Source: Actinoallomurus iriomotensis (GTDB taxonomy: Bacteria > Actinomycetota > Actinomycetes > Streptosporangiales > Streptosporangiaceae). Taken from it: 64,000 nucleotides of DNA. A model generated the notes under the pieces. The model saw nothing but the letters and a program-made list of their open reading frames with translations, was not told the DNA's origin and did not search any database. Where the stretch lies: NCBI RefSeq assembly GCF_030269445.1, contig NZ_BSTJ01000007.1, forward strand, positions 467,957-531,956, given 5' to 3'. The position numbers and the translations under genes are program-made. This document shows positions 52,425-60,898 of the stretch, in pieces. Numbering within the stretch: position 1 is the first letter of the stretch; every line of letters begins with the position of its first letter.

Positions 52425-53552
52425 GTGAACCTGCTGGATCGCCTCGCCAGATGGCGCGGGGCAGCGGTCAACACCGGCCTCGCCGTCGTGTTCGCCGTCG
52501 TGCTCGCCGTGGAGGACCACAACATCGCGGTCCTCCACCAGATCTGGCTGCTCGACTGCGCCGTCGGACTGGTGGTGTGCACGGCCGCCCTCCTGCGTGC
52601 GCGCAGCCACGTGTGGACGGCAGGGGTGAGCCTCGTCGTCGCCGGAGCCGCCGAGCTGGTCGCCGAGCTTTGGGATCTGCGCGGCCAGCCGGGCATCGCG
52701 GCCAGCCTGGCCCTGTTCGTCCTCGTCGGTTCCGCGATCCGGGTGCTTCCCTTCCAGTCGGCAGCGCTCATCGTGGCCGGCGGGGGAGCGGTGGCGATCG
52801 GTGCGATGAGCGGTCATTCCGCCGTGATGGGCATCCTCGGACTGGGCTGGGGCACCGCGTTCGCGGCCGGGCTGTGGCTTCGCCTCCTCGACGCCCGCCG
52901 CCGGGCCGTCATCGAAGCGGTACGGCGGGACGAGCGCCTGGAACTGGCCAGGGAACTGCACGATTCGGCGGCGCACCACATCACCGGCGTCGTGCTCCAG
53001 GCACAGGGCGCCCGTATCGCCGCCCGCAAGCACACCGAGACACTGGACGCCACCCTGGCGGAGATCGAGTCCGCCGGGAACGACGCGCTCACCTCCATGC
53101 GCCAGGTCATCGCTCTGCTCCGCAACGGCGACGACGCGGGCGGACGCGCACCCGCCCCGGAACAGCTGACAGACCTCGTCGACCGTTTCGCCCAGCACGG
53201 CCCCAGGGTGCGGCTCCATCTGCCGAACGGCCCGCCCGATCCGACCTGGCCGCCAGAGGTGACCACCACCATCCACCGGATCGTCACCGAAGCCCTGACC
53301 AACATCAAGCGTCACGCATCCGGCACGCGCCAGGCCACCGTGACCCTCACCCACGACGAACGGGCCATCACCGTGGAGATCATCGACGACGCGCCCCCGG
53401 CCGCCTCGCCCCGGTTCCATCACGGCAGCGGGTACGGTCTCGTCGGGATGCGCGAACGGGTCGAGGCCCTCGGCGGCACCCTCATCGCCGGCCCGCGCCC
53501 CGATGTCGGCTGGTCGGTGCACGCCGCACTGCCCGCTCCTGGCAAGGCATGA
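52425..53552 (+). CDS. Sensor histidine kinase (NarL/DesK-type)
   Basis: This 375-residue membrane kinase has about five hydrophobic helices in the first 150 residues with almost no extracytoplasmic loops, as in intramembrane-sensing kinases. The phosphoacceptor is His179 in LARELHDSAAHH, and the ATPase domain has EALTNIKRHASG and GYGLVGMRERVEALG. The TAGCCT box seven bases before the GTG suggests a leaderless mRNA. It overlaps the response regulator by four bases and is divergent from the ABC exporter it probably controls. Confidence 0.88.
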   Translation: MNLLDRLARWRGAAVNTGLAVVFAVVLAVEDHNIAVLHQIWLLDCAVGLVVCTAALLRARSHVWTAGVSLVVAGAAELVAELWDLRGQPGIAASLALFVLVGSAIRVLPFQSAALIVAGGGAVAIGAMSGHSAVMGILGLGWGTAFAAGLWLRLLDARRRAVIEAVRRDERLELARELHDSAAHHITGVVLQAQGARIAARKHTETLDATLAEIESAGNDALTSMRQVIALLRNGDDAGGRAPAPEQLTDLVDRFAQHGPRVRLHLPNGPPDPTWPPEVTTTIHRIVTEALTNIKRHASGTRQATVTLTHDERAITVEIIDDAPPAASPRFHHGSGYGLVGMRERVEALGGTLIAGPRPDVGWSVHAALPAPGKA

Positions 53553-54220
53553 CCGTGCGTGTCCTGATCGCCGACGATCAGGCGATGGTCCGCAACGGAC
53601 TACGCCTCATCCTGCAAGACCAGCCCGACATCACCGTGGTGGCGGAGGCCGCGGACGGTGCGGAGGCCATCGCCCTGGCCCGGCGCCTGCGTCCCGACGT
53701 GTGCCTCATCGACATCCGGATGCCCCGTCTCGACGGCATCGAGGTCACCCGCGCCCTCGCCGGTCCCGACGTCCACGACCCGCTCCGGGTGGTCATCGTC
53801 ACGACCTTCGACCTCGACGAATACGTGTACGGGGCGCTGCGAGCCGGGGCCGTCGGCTTCATCCTCAAGGACGCCGGTCCCACCCTGCTCGTCGAAGCGG
53901 TACGGGCCGCCGGCACGGGAGACGCCCTGATCTCCCCATCGATCACGGTACGGCTCCTCAAGCATCTCGCCCCCGTCAAGGCGCCGGGCGTCTCCAACAC
54001 CGCGAGCCGGCTCTCCGACCGGGAGACCGAGGTCGTCCGGGCCATCGCCAGAGGCCGTACCAACCAGGAGATCGCCACCGAGCTGTTCATCTCCATGAGC
54101 ACCGTCAAGGGCCACGTCGCCAGCGTCCAGACGAAGCTGGGCCTGCGCAACCGAGTGGAGATCGCCGCCTGGGCCTGGGAGAACCGCCTCGCCGAACCTC
54201 CCAACGACCGGCGAGGCTAG
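53549..54220 (+). CDS. NarL/LuxR family response regulator
   Basis: This 223-residue regulator has a receiver domain (1-120) with Asp9-Asp10, phosphoacceptor Asp55 (CLIDIRMPRLDG) and the Lys in GFILKDAG. The C-terminal LuxR helix-turn-helix (about 150-212) has RLSDRETEVVRAIARGRTNQ, then EIATELFISMSTVKGHVASV. The ATGA overlap with the kinase couples their translation. The likely target is the inverted repeat at 52342-52388. Confidence 0.9.
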   Translation: MTVRVLIADDQAMVRNGLRLILQDQPDITVVAEAADGAEAIALARRLRPDVCLIDIRMPRLDGIEVTRALAGPDVHDPLRVVIVTTFDLDEYVYGALRAGAVGFILKDAGPTLLVEAVRAAGTGDALISPSITVRLLKHLAPVKAPGVSNTASRLSDRETEVVRAIARGRTNQEIATELFISMSTVKGHVASVQTKLGLRNRVEIAAWAWENRLAEPPNDRRG

Positions 54221-54283
54221 GCCGGAAGCGGTGACGCCGTGGGGAGCGTTCGTCCGGGGGCGTCGGGGCCGGCGGAGATGCTG

Positions 54284-54751
54284 TCAGGGCAGGGTCTGGA
54301 TGCGGGCGGTGGCGGTGGCCACGGCGACCGTCTTGCCATCGGGGGTGGAGAGTTCGCCGGACAGGAAGCACACCTCCCTGCCTCGCTGGACGACGCGGCC
54401 GCGGCCGGTCAGGCGGCCCGGGCGCGCCGGGCGCAGAAACTGGACGTGCAGGTCCAGGGTGGGGGCGAACTGGCCCTCCGGCAGCGTTGCGACCAGGGCC
54501 GGGCCCAGCGTGTCGTCCAGCATCGCGGCGAGGAAGCCGCCCTGGATCACGCCCGCCGGGTTGACGAACCGCTCGCTCGCCTCGAAAGCCACCTCGATGG
54601 TGCCGCGCGCCGGGTCCACCGAGACCAGTTGCCAGCCGAGCGTCTCGGCCGCAGGAGGGGGAGCGACCCGCCCGGCGAGTACGTCCCAGAACAGCCCTTG
54701 CCTTTCGTCATGCTCTGTCACGCCTTTCATTTCACCAGCACCCGCCGACAT
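54284..54751 (-). CDS. PaaI-type acyl-CoA thioesterase
   Basis: This 155-residue hotdog-fold thioesterase has the PaaI landmarks VNPAGVIQGGFLAAMLDDTL (normally N..G.vHGG....l.D; here Gln replaces the His), LDLHVQFLRPARPGRLTG and VAVATATARI. The missing His suggests altered or reduced activity. It probably acts on aromatic or medium-chain acyl-CoA. ATGs at 54751 and 54730 are both possible starts. It converges with the response regulator gene. Confidence 0.8.
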   Translation of the reverse strand: MSAGAGEMKGVTEHDERQGLFWDVLAGRVAPPPAAETLGWQLVSVDPARGTIEVAFEASERFVNPAGVIQGGFLAAMLDDTLGPALVATLPEGQFAPTLDLHVQFLRPARPGRLTGRGRVVQRGREVCFLSGELSTPDGKTVAVATATARIQTLP

Positions 54752-54843
54752 TCCCCGCGCTGAGTCACTCGCACGTCGGGAAAAGTGGCCATGCGGTGTT
54801 TTCTCAATCGGGCGTACCTCGACAGCCGGCTAGGGCTGACCGT

Positions 54844-55407
54844 CTAAAGCGTCGGGCCGCGGCGGGCCAGCATCCGGCGTTTTCCCCGTTCATCCGTGAG
54901 GTCGAGCACGGTGAAGTCCTCCGGCAGCAGCGCGGCCGGCTCGCCCGGGGCCAGGCACCACGACGCGGGCAGCGGGCGGTGCCGTCGGGCGTCCTCGGTG
55001 AACGCCTCCCATGCGATCGCGCCGCCGGGGAGTACCGCGGCGGCGGCCGGGCCGAAGAGCTCCCGGTCCCAGTAGCCGAAGCAGCGCACCGCCGCGTACG
55101 ACGACCGGGGCGGACGCCATTCGAGCAGGTCGGCGTGGACGAGCGTGATCCGGTCCCCGAGGCCCCGCCGGCGTACCTCCGCGTCGAGACGTTCGAGGGC
55201 GACGTCGGAGACGTCCACCGCGGTCACCGCCCGTCCGGCCTCCGCCGCCGACAGCGGATCGCCCGAGATCCCGCACGCCAGATCCAGCACCGGACCGTCC
55301 GGCAGGGGCAGGGCCAGCGCGCGACTGGCCAGGGGATGGACGGAAAAGGACGATGTCGTCCGCGCGGCGTACTTGGCGTTCCATCGAAGCCGGTCGGGCG
55401 AATTCAT
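54844..55407 (-). CDS. Class I SAM-dependent methyltransferase
   Basis: This 187-residue methyltransferase has motif I VLDLACGISGDPLSAAEAG, motif II acidic residue AVTAVDVSD and post-I VHADLLEW. The substrate-binding C-terminus is short. The N-terminus LRWNAKYAARTTSSF resembles tellurite-resistance/thiopurine-type small methyltransferases (TehB-like), but the substrate is not clear. The ATG at 55405-55407 is chosen because a TAACGT box ends seven bases earlier, suggesting a leaderless mRNA. Confidence 0.82.
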   Translation of the reverse strand: MNSPDRLRWNAKYAARTTSSFSVHPLASRALALPLPDGPVLDLACGISGDPLSAAEAGRAVTAVDVSDVALERLDAEVRRRGLGDRITLVHADLLEWRPPRSSYAAVRCFGYWDRELFGPAAAAVLPGGAIAWEAFTEDARRHRPLPASWCLAPGEPAALLPEDFTVLDLTDERGKRRMLARRGPTL

Positions 55408-55515
55408 GCGCCGCACGTTACTCCGGCGCAATCGGCCGCCCCTCGGCTGGAGGCACACGAAACGGTTCAACAACGATTTCGACCATTTCTAGCAAATCGG
55501 GTCTATTGTTCTGAC

Positions 55516-56148
55516 ATGACGCAACCGCCTGATCACCCAGAGGAACGAGCAGGCGCCGAAGGCGCCGCCCCGCCACCCGACCCAGCCCCGGAAACCACCT
55601 CCGCGGCGCCCCCACCCCCGGCCGCGGAGCCGTACCCCGCCGCACCGCCGATCGCGGAACCGTACGGACAGTCGGCCCCGCCCGGAATCACGGCGGAACT
55701 CGCAGGCCGCTGGTCGCGCCTGTTCGCCGCGATCATCGACGGAATCATCTACAGCGTGATCGGCTGGATCATCGCGGCACCGTTCGCCGGCGCGAGTGCG
55801 ATGTACGACAACAAACACCTCGGCAGCCGGCTGGCAGCGAACGGCGTCACCGCGATCATCGCGATCATCTACTTCACGTGGCAGCACGGGAAGTGGGGCC
55901 GGACGATCGGCAAACGGGCCCTGGGCATCCGGGTCGTCCGGGCACAGGACGGCGGCCCGATCGGCTACGGCACGGCCGCCTGGCGTGTGCTGTTCACCTA
56001 CCTCATCACGTACGTCACCTGCGGACTCGGCGGCCTCCTCGACGACCTGTGGATCCTGTGGGATTCCAAGAAGCAGGCCCTGCACGACAAGGTCGTCAAG
56101 ACCTACGTGGTCAAGGCCGACGGCCCCGACCCGTACGCCGGTAACTGA
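55516..56148 (+). CDS. RDD family membrane protein
   Basis: This 210-residue protein begins with a 60-residue proline/alanine/glutamate-rich cytosolic segment followed by an RDD domain. ELAGRWSRLFAAIIDGIIYS carries the Arg and Asp, and GKWGRTIGKRALGIRVVRAQ is the usual second motif. Three helices are visible. RDD proteins are thought to be transporters of unknown substrate. A TATTGT box six bases before the ATG points to a leaderless mRNA. Confidence 0.85.
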   Translation: MTQPPDHPEERAGAEGAAPPPDPAPETTSAAPPPPAAEPYPAAPPIAEPYGQSAPPGITAELAGRWSRLFAAIIDGIIYSVIGWIIAAPFAGASAMYDNKHLGSRLAANGVTAIIAIIYFTWQHGKWGRTIGKRALGIRVVRAQDGGPIGYGTAAWRVLFTYLITYVTCGLGGLLDDLWILWDSKKQALHDKVVKTYVVKADGPDPYAGN

Positions 56149-56163
56149 GCGAGGCGACCAGCG

Positions 56164-56218
56164 GTCGGCGGAAGGCGTTCATGGTTATCCACAAGCCATA
56201 GGAGCGCCTTCCGCCGAC
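56164..56218. repeat. Long hairpin with a DnaA box in its loop
   Basis: Perfect 14-bp arms (GTCGGCGGAAGGCG, 56164-56177, with 56205-56218) enclose a 27-base loop. The loop contains the perfect DnaA-box sequence TTATCCACA (56185-56193), itself flanked by ATGG and CCAT. It starts 16 bases after the RDD stop and may act as its terminator. Whether DnaA binds is untested. Confidence 0.6.
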
Positions 56219-56261
56219 AAGCCCCCACGCTGGACACTGGAAGTGGGATGGTCCCCCGGGC

Positions 56262-56443
56262 GGGAGGGCTCCGGCGGGAGGGCTCCGGCGGGAGGGCTCC
56301 GGCGGAAGGGCTCCGGCGGAAGGGCTCCGGCGGAAGGGCTCCGGCGGAAGGGCTCCGGCGGAAGGGCTCCGGCGGGAGGGCTCCGGCGGAAGGGCTCCGG
56401 CGGAAGGGCTCCGGCGGAAGGGCTCCGGCGGAAGGGCTCCGGC
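56262..56443. repeat. Minisatellite, 13 copies of a 14-bp unit
   Basis: Thirteen head-to-tail copies of GGAAGGGCTCCGGC or its variant GGGAGGGCTCCGGC (copies 1-3 and 9) are seen, with a partial copy after. Because 14 is not a multiple of three, all frames are open and give 14-residue peptide repeats; these are by-products, not proven genes. The tract fills most of the non-coding 56149-56542 region. Confidence 0.9.
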
Positions 56444-56542
56444 GGGAGAGGAACCGCGGATGGGAGGACCCAGGGCGAGGCCCCGGGCGAGAGGGTCCCA
56501 GGCGACGGGCTCAGGCGGAGGGTGAGGCCGGTTGGTCGACGG

Positions 56543-57739
56543 TTACGGGCGAAATATCTTGATGACCGGCTGGCCCCACGCGGAGAAGGGGAACGTCGAT
56601 CGGGGCACGGTGCGGAAGTGGTCCGCCCCCACATTCCAGAGGGTCGACGTGCCGGGGACTTCGGCGGTCGGCGTCTCACCGTTCTTCGTCGTCGCACCCC
56701 GTAGGGGCTGTGGCGCGCCCGTCCAATGCCGGCTGTCGCCGCGGATGAGGCTGTGGCCGTCGGAGGACCAGAGCCACAGGCCCCCATGGCCGTCACTGGT
56801 CGCCTTGTCGATGTCGAAGCCCATGGGAGTGCTCCGTCGGGTCCAGCGACGTCCATCCCACGCGCGTACCAGTGTCCGGTGCGACGCGTCTTCCTGGCTG
56901 TCGTACTCCTCCGTGGTGACCGTGCACGTGCCGTCACTCGTCACGGCCACCGCCGTGAGATCGCTGTACCTTCTCGACCGCGGTACGGGCAGGAGGGCCC
57001 ACCGCCCGTCCTGGTAGTGCGCGATTTCGGCTCTGTCCGGGGTCCCCTGGAGGCCCAGCCACAGCCCTCCGGCCGGATCCACGCCCATGGCGGACGAGTA
57101 GTCGAGGTCCCCCATGGGCGGTCCCGGCACCGTGACCCGTGACCACGAACCCGCCTGCCGGCGGACCAGGAACGGTGAGGAGGCGTCGCCCGTGTCGGCG
57201 ACGCCCCAGACCCCCGACGACGTCACGGCCAGGGCCTCGAACGCGGCGTTCCTCGGCAGGCCGTCGGCCGCCGGCGACCAGCGGTGTCCATCCCAGTGGA
57301 TCGCGGCAGGCGGAGAGATTCCCGGCGCGTGCGAGGGACCGGCCGTCGCCCACGCATCGCGCGGCGAGACAGCCACGACCGAGGTATAGCTCTGTGCCCG
57401 CGGCGTGGGGACTCGCAGCCACCGGCGTCCGTTCCAGTGTTCGATCAGGCCGACGTACGTCCCCCACACACCGGGGGCTCCGGTCGTGCCGCAGTAGCCG
57501 GCGGCCCACGCGTCGTGCGGCCCCGTCGCGGTGATCCCCGACAACTCGCCGAACACGTCGCGGCGTCCCATCACGTTCCGGCACGCCACGCTGGGCGTCG
57601 TCCGCCAGCCTGATCCGCCGGGCATCCCGTCGCCAGTCCGCGTGTACCGGCGCACCGCGATGGCGTCCGACGCGGCCACCAGAGCTCCGACCACGGCCAC
57701 GACCGCGATGACCCGGCCCGATCGCCCGATGTCCACCAT
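56543..57739 (-). CDS. Membrane-anchored or secreted beta-propeller-like protein
   Basis: This 398-residue protein has an N-terminal hydrophobic segment VIAVVAVVGALVAASDAIAV (signal or anchor). The rest is beta-rich with recurring tryptophan motifs: LIEHWNGRRWLRVPTP, AIHWDGHRWSPAA, IAHYQDGRWALLPVP and VRAWDGRRWTRR. These repeat about every 50-60 residues, as in Kelch/NHL-like propellers of actinobacteria. Two cysteines (VACRNVMGR and GYCGTT) may pair. The ATG at 57737-57739 has a TATGGT box eight bases upstream, so it may be leaderless. The ligand is unknown. Confidence 0.7.
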   Translation of the reverse strand: MVDIGRSGRVIAVVAVVGALVAASDAIAVRRYTRTGDGMPGGSGWRTTPSVACRNVMGRRDVFGELSGITATGPHDAWAAGYCGTTGAPGVWGTYVGLIEHWNGRRWLRVPTPRAQSYTSVVAVSPRDAWATAGPSHAPGISPPAAIHWDGHRWSPAADGLPRNAAFEALAVTSSGVWGVADTGDASSPFLVRRQAGSWSRVTVPGPPMGDLDYSSAMGVDPAGGLWLGLQGTPDRAEIAHYQDGRWALLPVPRSRRYSDLTAVAVTSDGTCTVTTEEYDSQEDASHRTLVRAWDGRRWTRRSTPMGFDIDKATSDGHGGLWLWSSDGHSLIRGDSRHWTGAPQPLRGATTKNGETPTAEVPGTSTLWNVGADHFRTVPRSTFPFSAWGQPVIKIFRP

Positions 57740-57860
57740 GCGCGCACACCATAGAGAACGGGTCCCCGGTATGGCGCCGTGATCAGTGAGAGTCATGCAT
57801 TCCCCACACGCGCGGCACGCGGAACGGCCTACCGGCCGCGGGGTGGGCCGATCCGCGGAA

Positions 57861-58260
57861 CCGGCCAGCGGTAGCCGTGGAGGAGGTGGCGGGATATGCC
57901 GTCCTGGCGTGGTGGCGGTTCGGCGGGTGGCGGTGGGAGTGGGCGAGCCCGCCCCGCGGGCACACGTACCGGTAGCGGTAGCCCGTCGAGGAAGTGGCGG
58001 GACATGCCGTCCTGGCGTGGTGGCGTTCGGCGGGTGGCGGTGGGAGTGGGCGGGAGCCGAGCCCGCCTCGCGGGGCAGACGGCGGGCTACCGGTAGCGGT
58101 AGCCGTGGAGGAGGTGGCGGGACATGCCGTCCTGGCGTGGTGGCGGTTCGGCGGGTGGCGGTGCGGGTGGGCGGGGGGCGAGCCCGCCCTGCGGGCAGAC
58201 GACGGGCTACCGATAACGGAAGCCGTCGAGGAAGCGGCGGAACACGCCACCCTCGCGCGG
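57861..58260 (-). repeat. Tandem 107-121 bp repeats derived from the 3' end of the adjacent gene
   Basis: The last part of the gene at 58207-58581 plus its downstream sequence is repeated three more times further downstream, at periods of 120, 121 and 107 bases (aligned at 58219, 58099, 57978 and 57871). Each unit has the same order: a peptide-like segment, a GGGCGGGCTCG block and CACCACGCCAGGA. One unit has a complete mini-ORF (58087-58125, MSRHLLHGYRYR), matching the real C-terminus VFRRFLDGFRYR. Another starts at 58005 but has a one-base shift. Confidence 0.75.
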
Positions 58261-58581
58261 TAGGGGCTTGGACGGTGGGGGTGCCGTCTCGCGTTGCCGC
58301 GCCACCGGCTGGTCGTAGTCGGTCCGCGCGATGGCGTCGACGACCTGCTCCTCCGTGAAGTCCGCCGAACCCTCGATCTTCGGTACGAAGCCGACGAGCA
58401 TCCCGTTGCGCATGACCTGTGCCTCCAGGCCGGCGGTGCCGTCGGTGTCCCACTCGGCGTCGCGTCCGCCGGGCAGCGACACGCGTACGCCGAACTGGCC
58501 GACGCCGGCCCGGAGCAGATGCGCGTTGATGCCCCGGTCGCGCAGCGCGTCCACGACCCGTCGTGCTCGGTTCTCCTCCAT
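58207..58581 (-). CDS. Hypothetical actinobacterial protein
   Basis: This 124-residue protein is unrecognised. Residues 1-60 look like a small alpha/beta fold (RVVDALRDRGINAHLLRAGV, then FGVRVSLPGGRDAEW). Residues 60-90 include MLVGFVPKIEGSADFTEEQV. The C-terminus is a proline-rich linker ending in the short peptide VFRRFLDGFRYR, the part that is repeated downstream. It lies downstream of the GH1 gene on the same strand with a hairpin between, so it is probably a separate unit. Confidence 0.65.
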   Translation of the reverse strand: MEENRARRVVDALRDRGINAHLLRAGVGQFGVRVSLPGGRDAEWDTDGTAGLEAQVMRNGMLVGFVPKIEGSADFTEEQVVDAIARTDYDQPVARQRETAPPPSKPLPREGGVFRRFLDGFRYR

Positions 58582-58619
58582 GCGCTCAAGGTAGCCGCCC
58601 AGGTGAACGGCCGGTACCG

Positions 58620-58645
58620 CCGGCGGCCCGTGACCAGGCCGCCGG
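58620..58645 (-). terminator. Terminator of the sugar transporter-glucosidase operon
   Basis: A 9-bp perfect stem CCGGCGGCC (58620-58628) pairs with 58637-58645 over an 8-base loop, 14 bases beyond the GH1 stop. Confidence 0.6.
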
Positions 58646-58658
58646 GGGCAGGGCTGCG

Positions 58659-60014
58659 TCAGGCGGCGCGTTCGCCGTCGCGGCGGTGGGTGCGGATGAG
58701 GTCGCCGTACCGGTGCCCGCTGCCCTTGATGATCCGCTGCTGCGTCTCATAGTCGACGTACACGAGCCCGAAGCGCTTGTCGTACCCGTACGCCCACTCG
58801 AAATTGTCCAGCAGCGACCACACGAAGTAGCCGGCCACCGGCGCGCCGCGGCGGGACGCGCGGACGCAGGCGGCCAGATGTTCCTCCAGGTACCGGATCC
58901 GCTCCGGGTCGTCGACCTGTCCGTCCGGGCCGACCACGTCGGGCCAGGCGGAGCCGTTCTCCGTCACGTGGATCCGTGAGGCGCCGTAGTCATCGGTCAG
59001 CCGCATGAGCAGCCGCTCCAGCCCCTCGTCGCGGATCTCCCAGTCCATCGCCGTGCGGCGGACGTCCGGCCGGTGCACCTCCCGGGTGAACGGCGGGGGT
59101 CCGGACGGGTCGTCGGCGATGGTGGTCGGGAAGTAGTAGTTGAGCCCGAGCCAGTCGAGCGGCGCGGCGATGGTCTCCAGGTCGCCGGGGCGTTCGGGCA
59201 GATCGACGCCGTAGACCTCGACCATGTCCGCCGGGAAGCCGCGGCCGTGGACCGGGTCGAGCCACCAGCGGACCGAGTGCCCGTCGGCGCGGCGGGCCGC
59301 CGCGACGTCGGCCTCGGAGTCGCTGGCCGGTTCGGCGTACCCGAGGTTGTTCACGATGCCGACCTGCGCGTGCGGTACGGCCGCGCGGATCGCCTGGGTG
59401 GCCAGGCCGTGGCCCAGGAGCAGGTGGTACGACGCCGGCACGGCGACCGCGATGTCCGACAGGCCGGGCGCCATCGTGCCCTCGAGGTGGCCGATCCACG
59501 CCGAGCAGAGCGGCTCGTTCAGCGTGGTCCACTGGGTCACCCGGTCGCCGAGCGCGGCGGCGACGTGGGCGGCGTACGCGGCGAAGTGCTCGGCGGTGTC
59601 GCGGGCGGGCCAGCCGCCGCGGTCCTGGAGCACCTGGGGCAGGTCCCAGTGGTACAGGGTCGGGTAGGGCGTGATGCCGGCCTCGAGGAGCGCGTCGACG
59701 AGCCGGTCGTAGAAGGCGAGGCCGGCCGGGTTGACCGGGCCGTCGCCGCCGGGCACGACGCGCGGCCAGGCGATCGAGAAGCGGTAGGCGTTCACGCCGA
59801 GCCGCTTCATGAGCTCGATGTCCTCGGGCCAGCGGTGGTAGTGGTCACAGGCGACGTCGCCGTTGTCGTTCCCGTCGATCTTGCCGGGGGTGTGGGAGAA
59901 CGTGTCCCAGATGGACGGCGATCGGCCGTCCTCCGCGACGGCGCCTTCGACCTGGTACGCGGCGGTGGCCGTGCCCCAGACGAAGTCGGCCGGGAGAGAG
60001 GTGAGGTCGTGCAC
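58659..60014 (-). CDS. Beta-glucosidase, glycoside hydrolase family 1
   Basis: This 451-residue GH1 enzyme has its acid/base Glu in [12 protein letters not shown] and its nucleophile Glu in [25 protein letters not shown] at the N-terminus and [20 protein letters not shown] near the C-terminus complete the family signature. It has no signal peptide, so it acts on imported disaccharides such as cellobiose in the cytosol. The GTG at 60012-60014 has AGAAGGG at six bases; a GTG at 60038 overlapping the permease stop is the alternative. It is the last gene of the sugar ABC operon. Confidence 0.92.
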   Translation of the reverse strand: MHDLTSLPADFVWGTATAAYQVEGAVAEDGRSPSIWDTFSHTPGKIDGNDNGDVACDHYHRWPEDIELMKRLGVNAYRFSIAWPRVVPGGDGPVNPAGLAFYDRLVDALLEAGITPYPTLYHWDLPQVLQDRGGWPARDTAEHFAAYAAHVAAALGDRVTQWTTLNEPLCSAWIGHLEGTMAPGLSDIAVAVPASYHLLLGHGLATQAIRAAVPHAQVGIVNNLGYAEPASDSEADVAAARRADGHSVRWWLDPVHGRGFPADMVEVYGVDLPERPGDLETIAAPLDWLGLNYYFPTTIADDPSGPPPFTREVHRPDVRRTAMDWEIRDEGLERLLMRLTDDYGASRIHVTENGSAWPDVVGPDGQVDDPERIRYLEEHLAACVRASRRGAPVAGYFVWSLLDNFEWAYGYDKRFGLVYVDYETQQRIIKGSGHRYGDLIRTHRRDGERAA

Positions 60015-60034
60015 GGACTGCCCTTCTGTGTGGG

Positions 60035-60898
60035 TCACTTGACGGCCCCGGCGGTGAGGCCGGTGACGAGGTAGCGCTGAAGGAGCAGGAACCCGGCGAC
60101 GACCGGCACGCTGACGACCAGCGAGGCGGCCATGACCTGGTTCCAGTAGACGTCGTACTGGGTGGAGTAGCCGCGGAGGCCCACGGCGAGGGTCCGGGTG
60201 ACGTCGTTGGTCATGACGGAGGCGAACAGCACCTCGCTCCACGCCGTCATGAAGGCGTAGACGGCGACGGCGACGATGCCGGGAACGGCGGCCGGGATGA
60301 CGACGCGGAACAGCGCGCCGAGCGGCCCGCACCCGTCGACCATCGCCGCCTCGTCCAGGCCGCGCGGGATCGACTCCATGTACCCGGCGAGCATCCAGAT
60401 GGAGAACGGCAGGGAGAAGGTCAGGTAGGTGATGATGAGCCCGCCCCGCGAGCCGTACAGGGCGATGCCGGTGACGTTCCCGATGTTGACGAAGATCAGG
60501 AACAGCGGCAGCAGGAACAGGATGCCGGGGAACATCTGGGTGGACAGCACCGTGATCGTGAAGATCCGCTTGCCCTTGAACCGGTAGCGGCTCACCGCGT
60601 ACGCCGCGAAGATCGCGATGAGCACCGACAGGCCGGTCGCCGCCGCGGAGACGATCGTGGAGTTCACGAAGTAGTGCGCGAGCGGCACGGTGTGCCAGAT
60701 GTCCACGTACGGGCGGAGCGTGAGGCGGCCGGGGAACCAGCGGAACTTGTCAGTGACGTCCTGCAGCGGCTTCAGCGACGTGCTGATCATGACGTAGACC
60801 GGCACGGCGGCGAAGAGCCCCATCAGGGTCAGCACGATCCGCCGGGTCCACACGAACGACATCGGCCGGGCGGTCGGCGACCGGTACGCGCTAGGCAT
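60035..60898 (-). CDS. Sugar ABC transporter permease (MalG type)
   Basis: This 287-residue permease has six helices and the EAA loop [20 protein letters not shown], which contacts the ATPase. It is the second channel subunit of a carbohydrate importer. Its start overlaps the first permease by eight bases. No ATPase gene is in the operon, as is usual for actinobacterial sugar importers that share MsiK. Confidence 0.92.
   Translation of the reverse strand: MPSAYRSPTARPMSFVWTRRIVLTLMGLFAAVPVYVMISTSLKPLQDVTDKFRWFPGRLTLRPYVDIWHTVPLAHYFVNSTIVSAAATGLSVLIAIFAAYAVSRYRFKGKRIFTITVLSTQMFPGILFLLPLFLIFVNIGNVTGIALYGSRGGLIITYLTFSLPFSIWMLAGYMESIPRGLDEAAMVDGCGPLGALFRVVIPAAVPGIVAVAVYAFMTAWSEVLFASVMTNDVTRTLAVGLRGYSTQYDVYWNQVMAASLVVSVPVVAGFLLLQRYLVTGLTAGAVK

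Noticed and set aside
56185-56193. Replication origin suggested by the DnaA box
   Set aside because: Only one box is present, with no AT-rich unwinding region and no dnaA/dnaN neighbours.
56262-56443. Possible CRISPR array
   Set aside because: The units are 14 bp and contiguous with no spacers, so it is a minisatellite.
56248-56562. Repeat-encoded proteins in the minisatellite
   Set aside because: All frames are open merely because the unit has no stop codons; no start with ribosome binding site is convincing.
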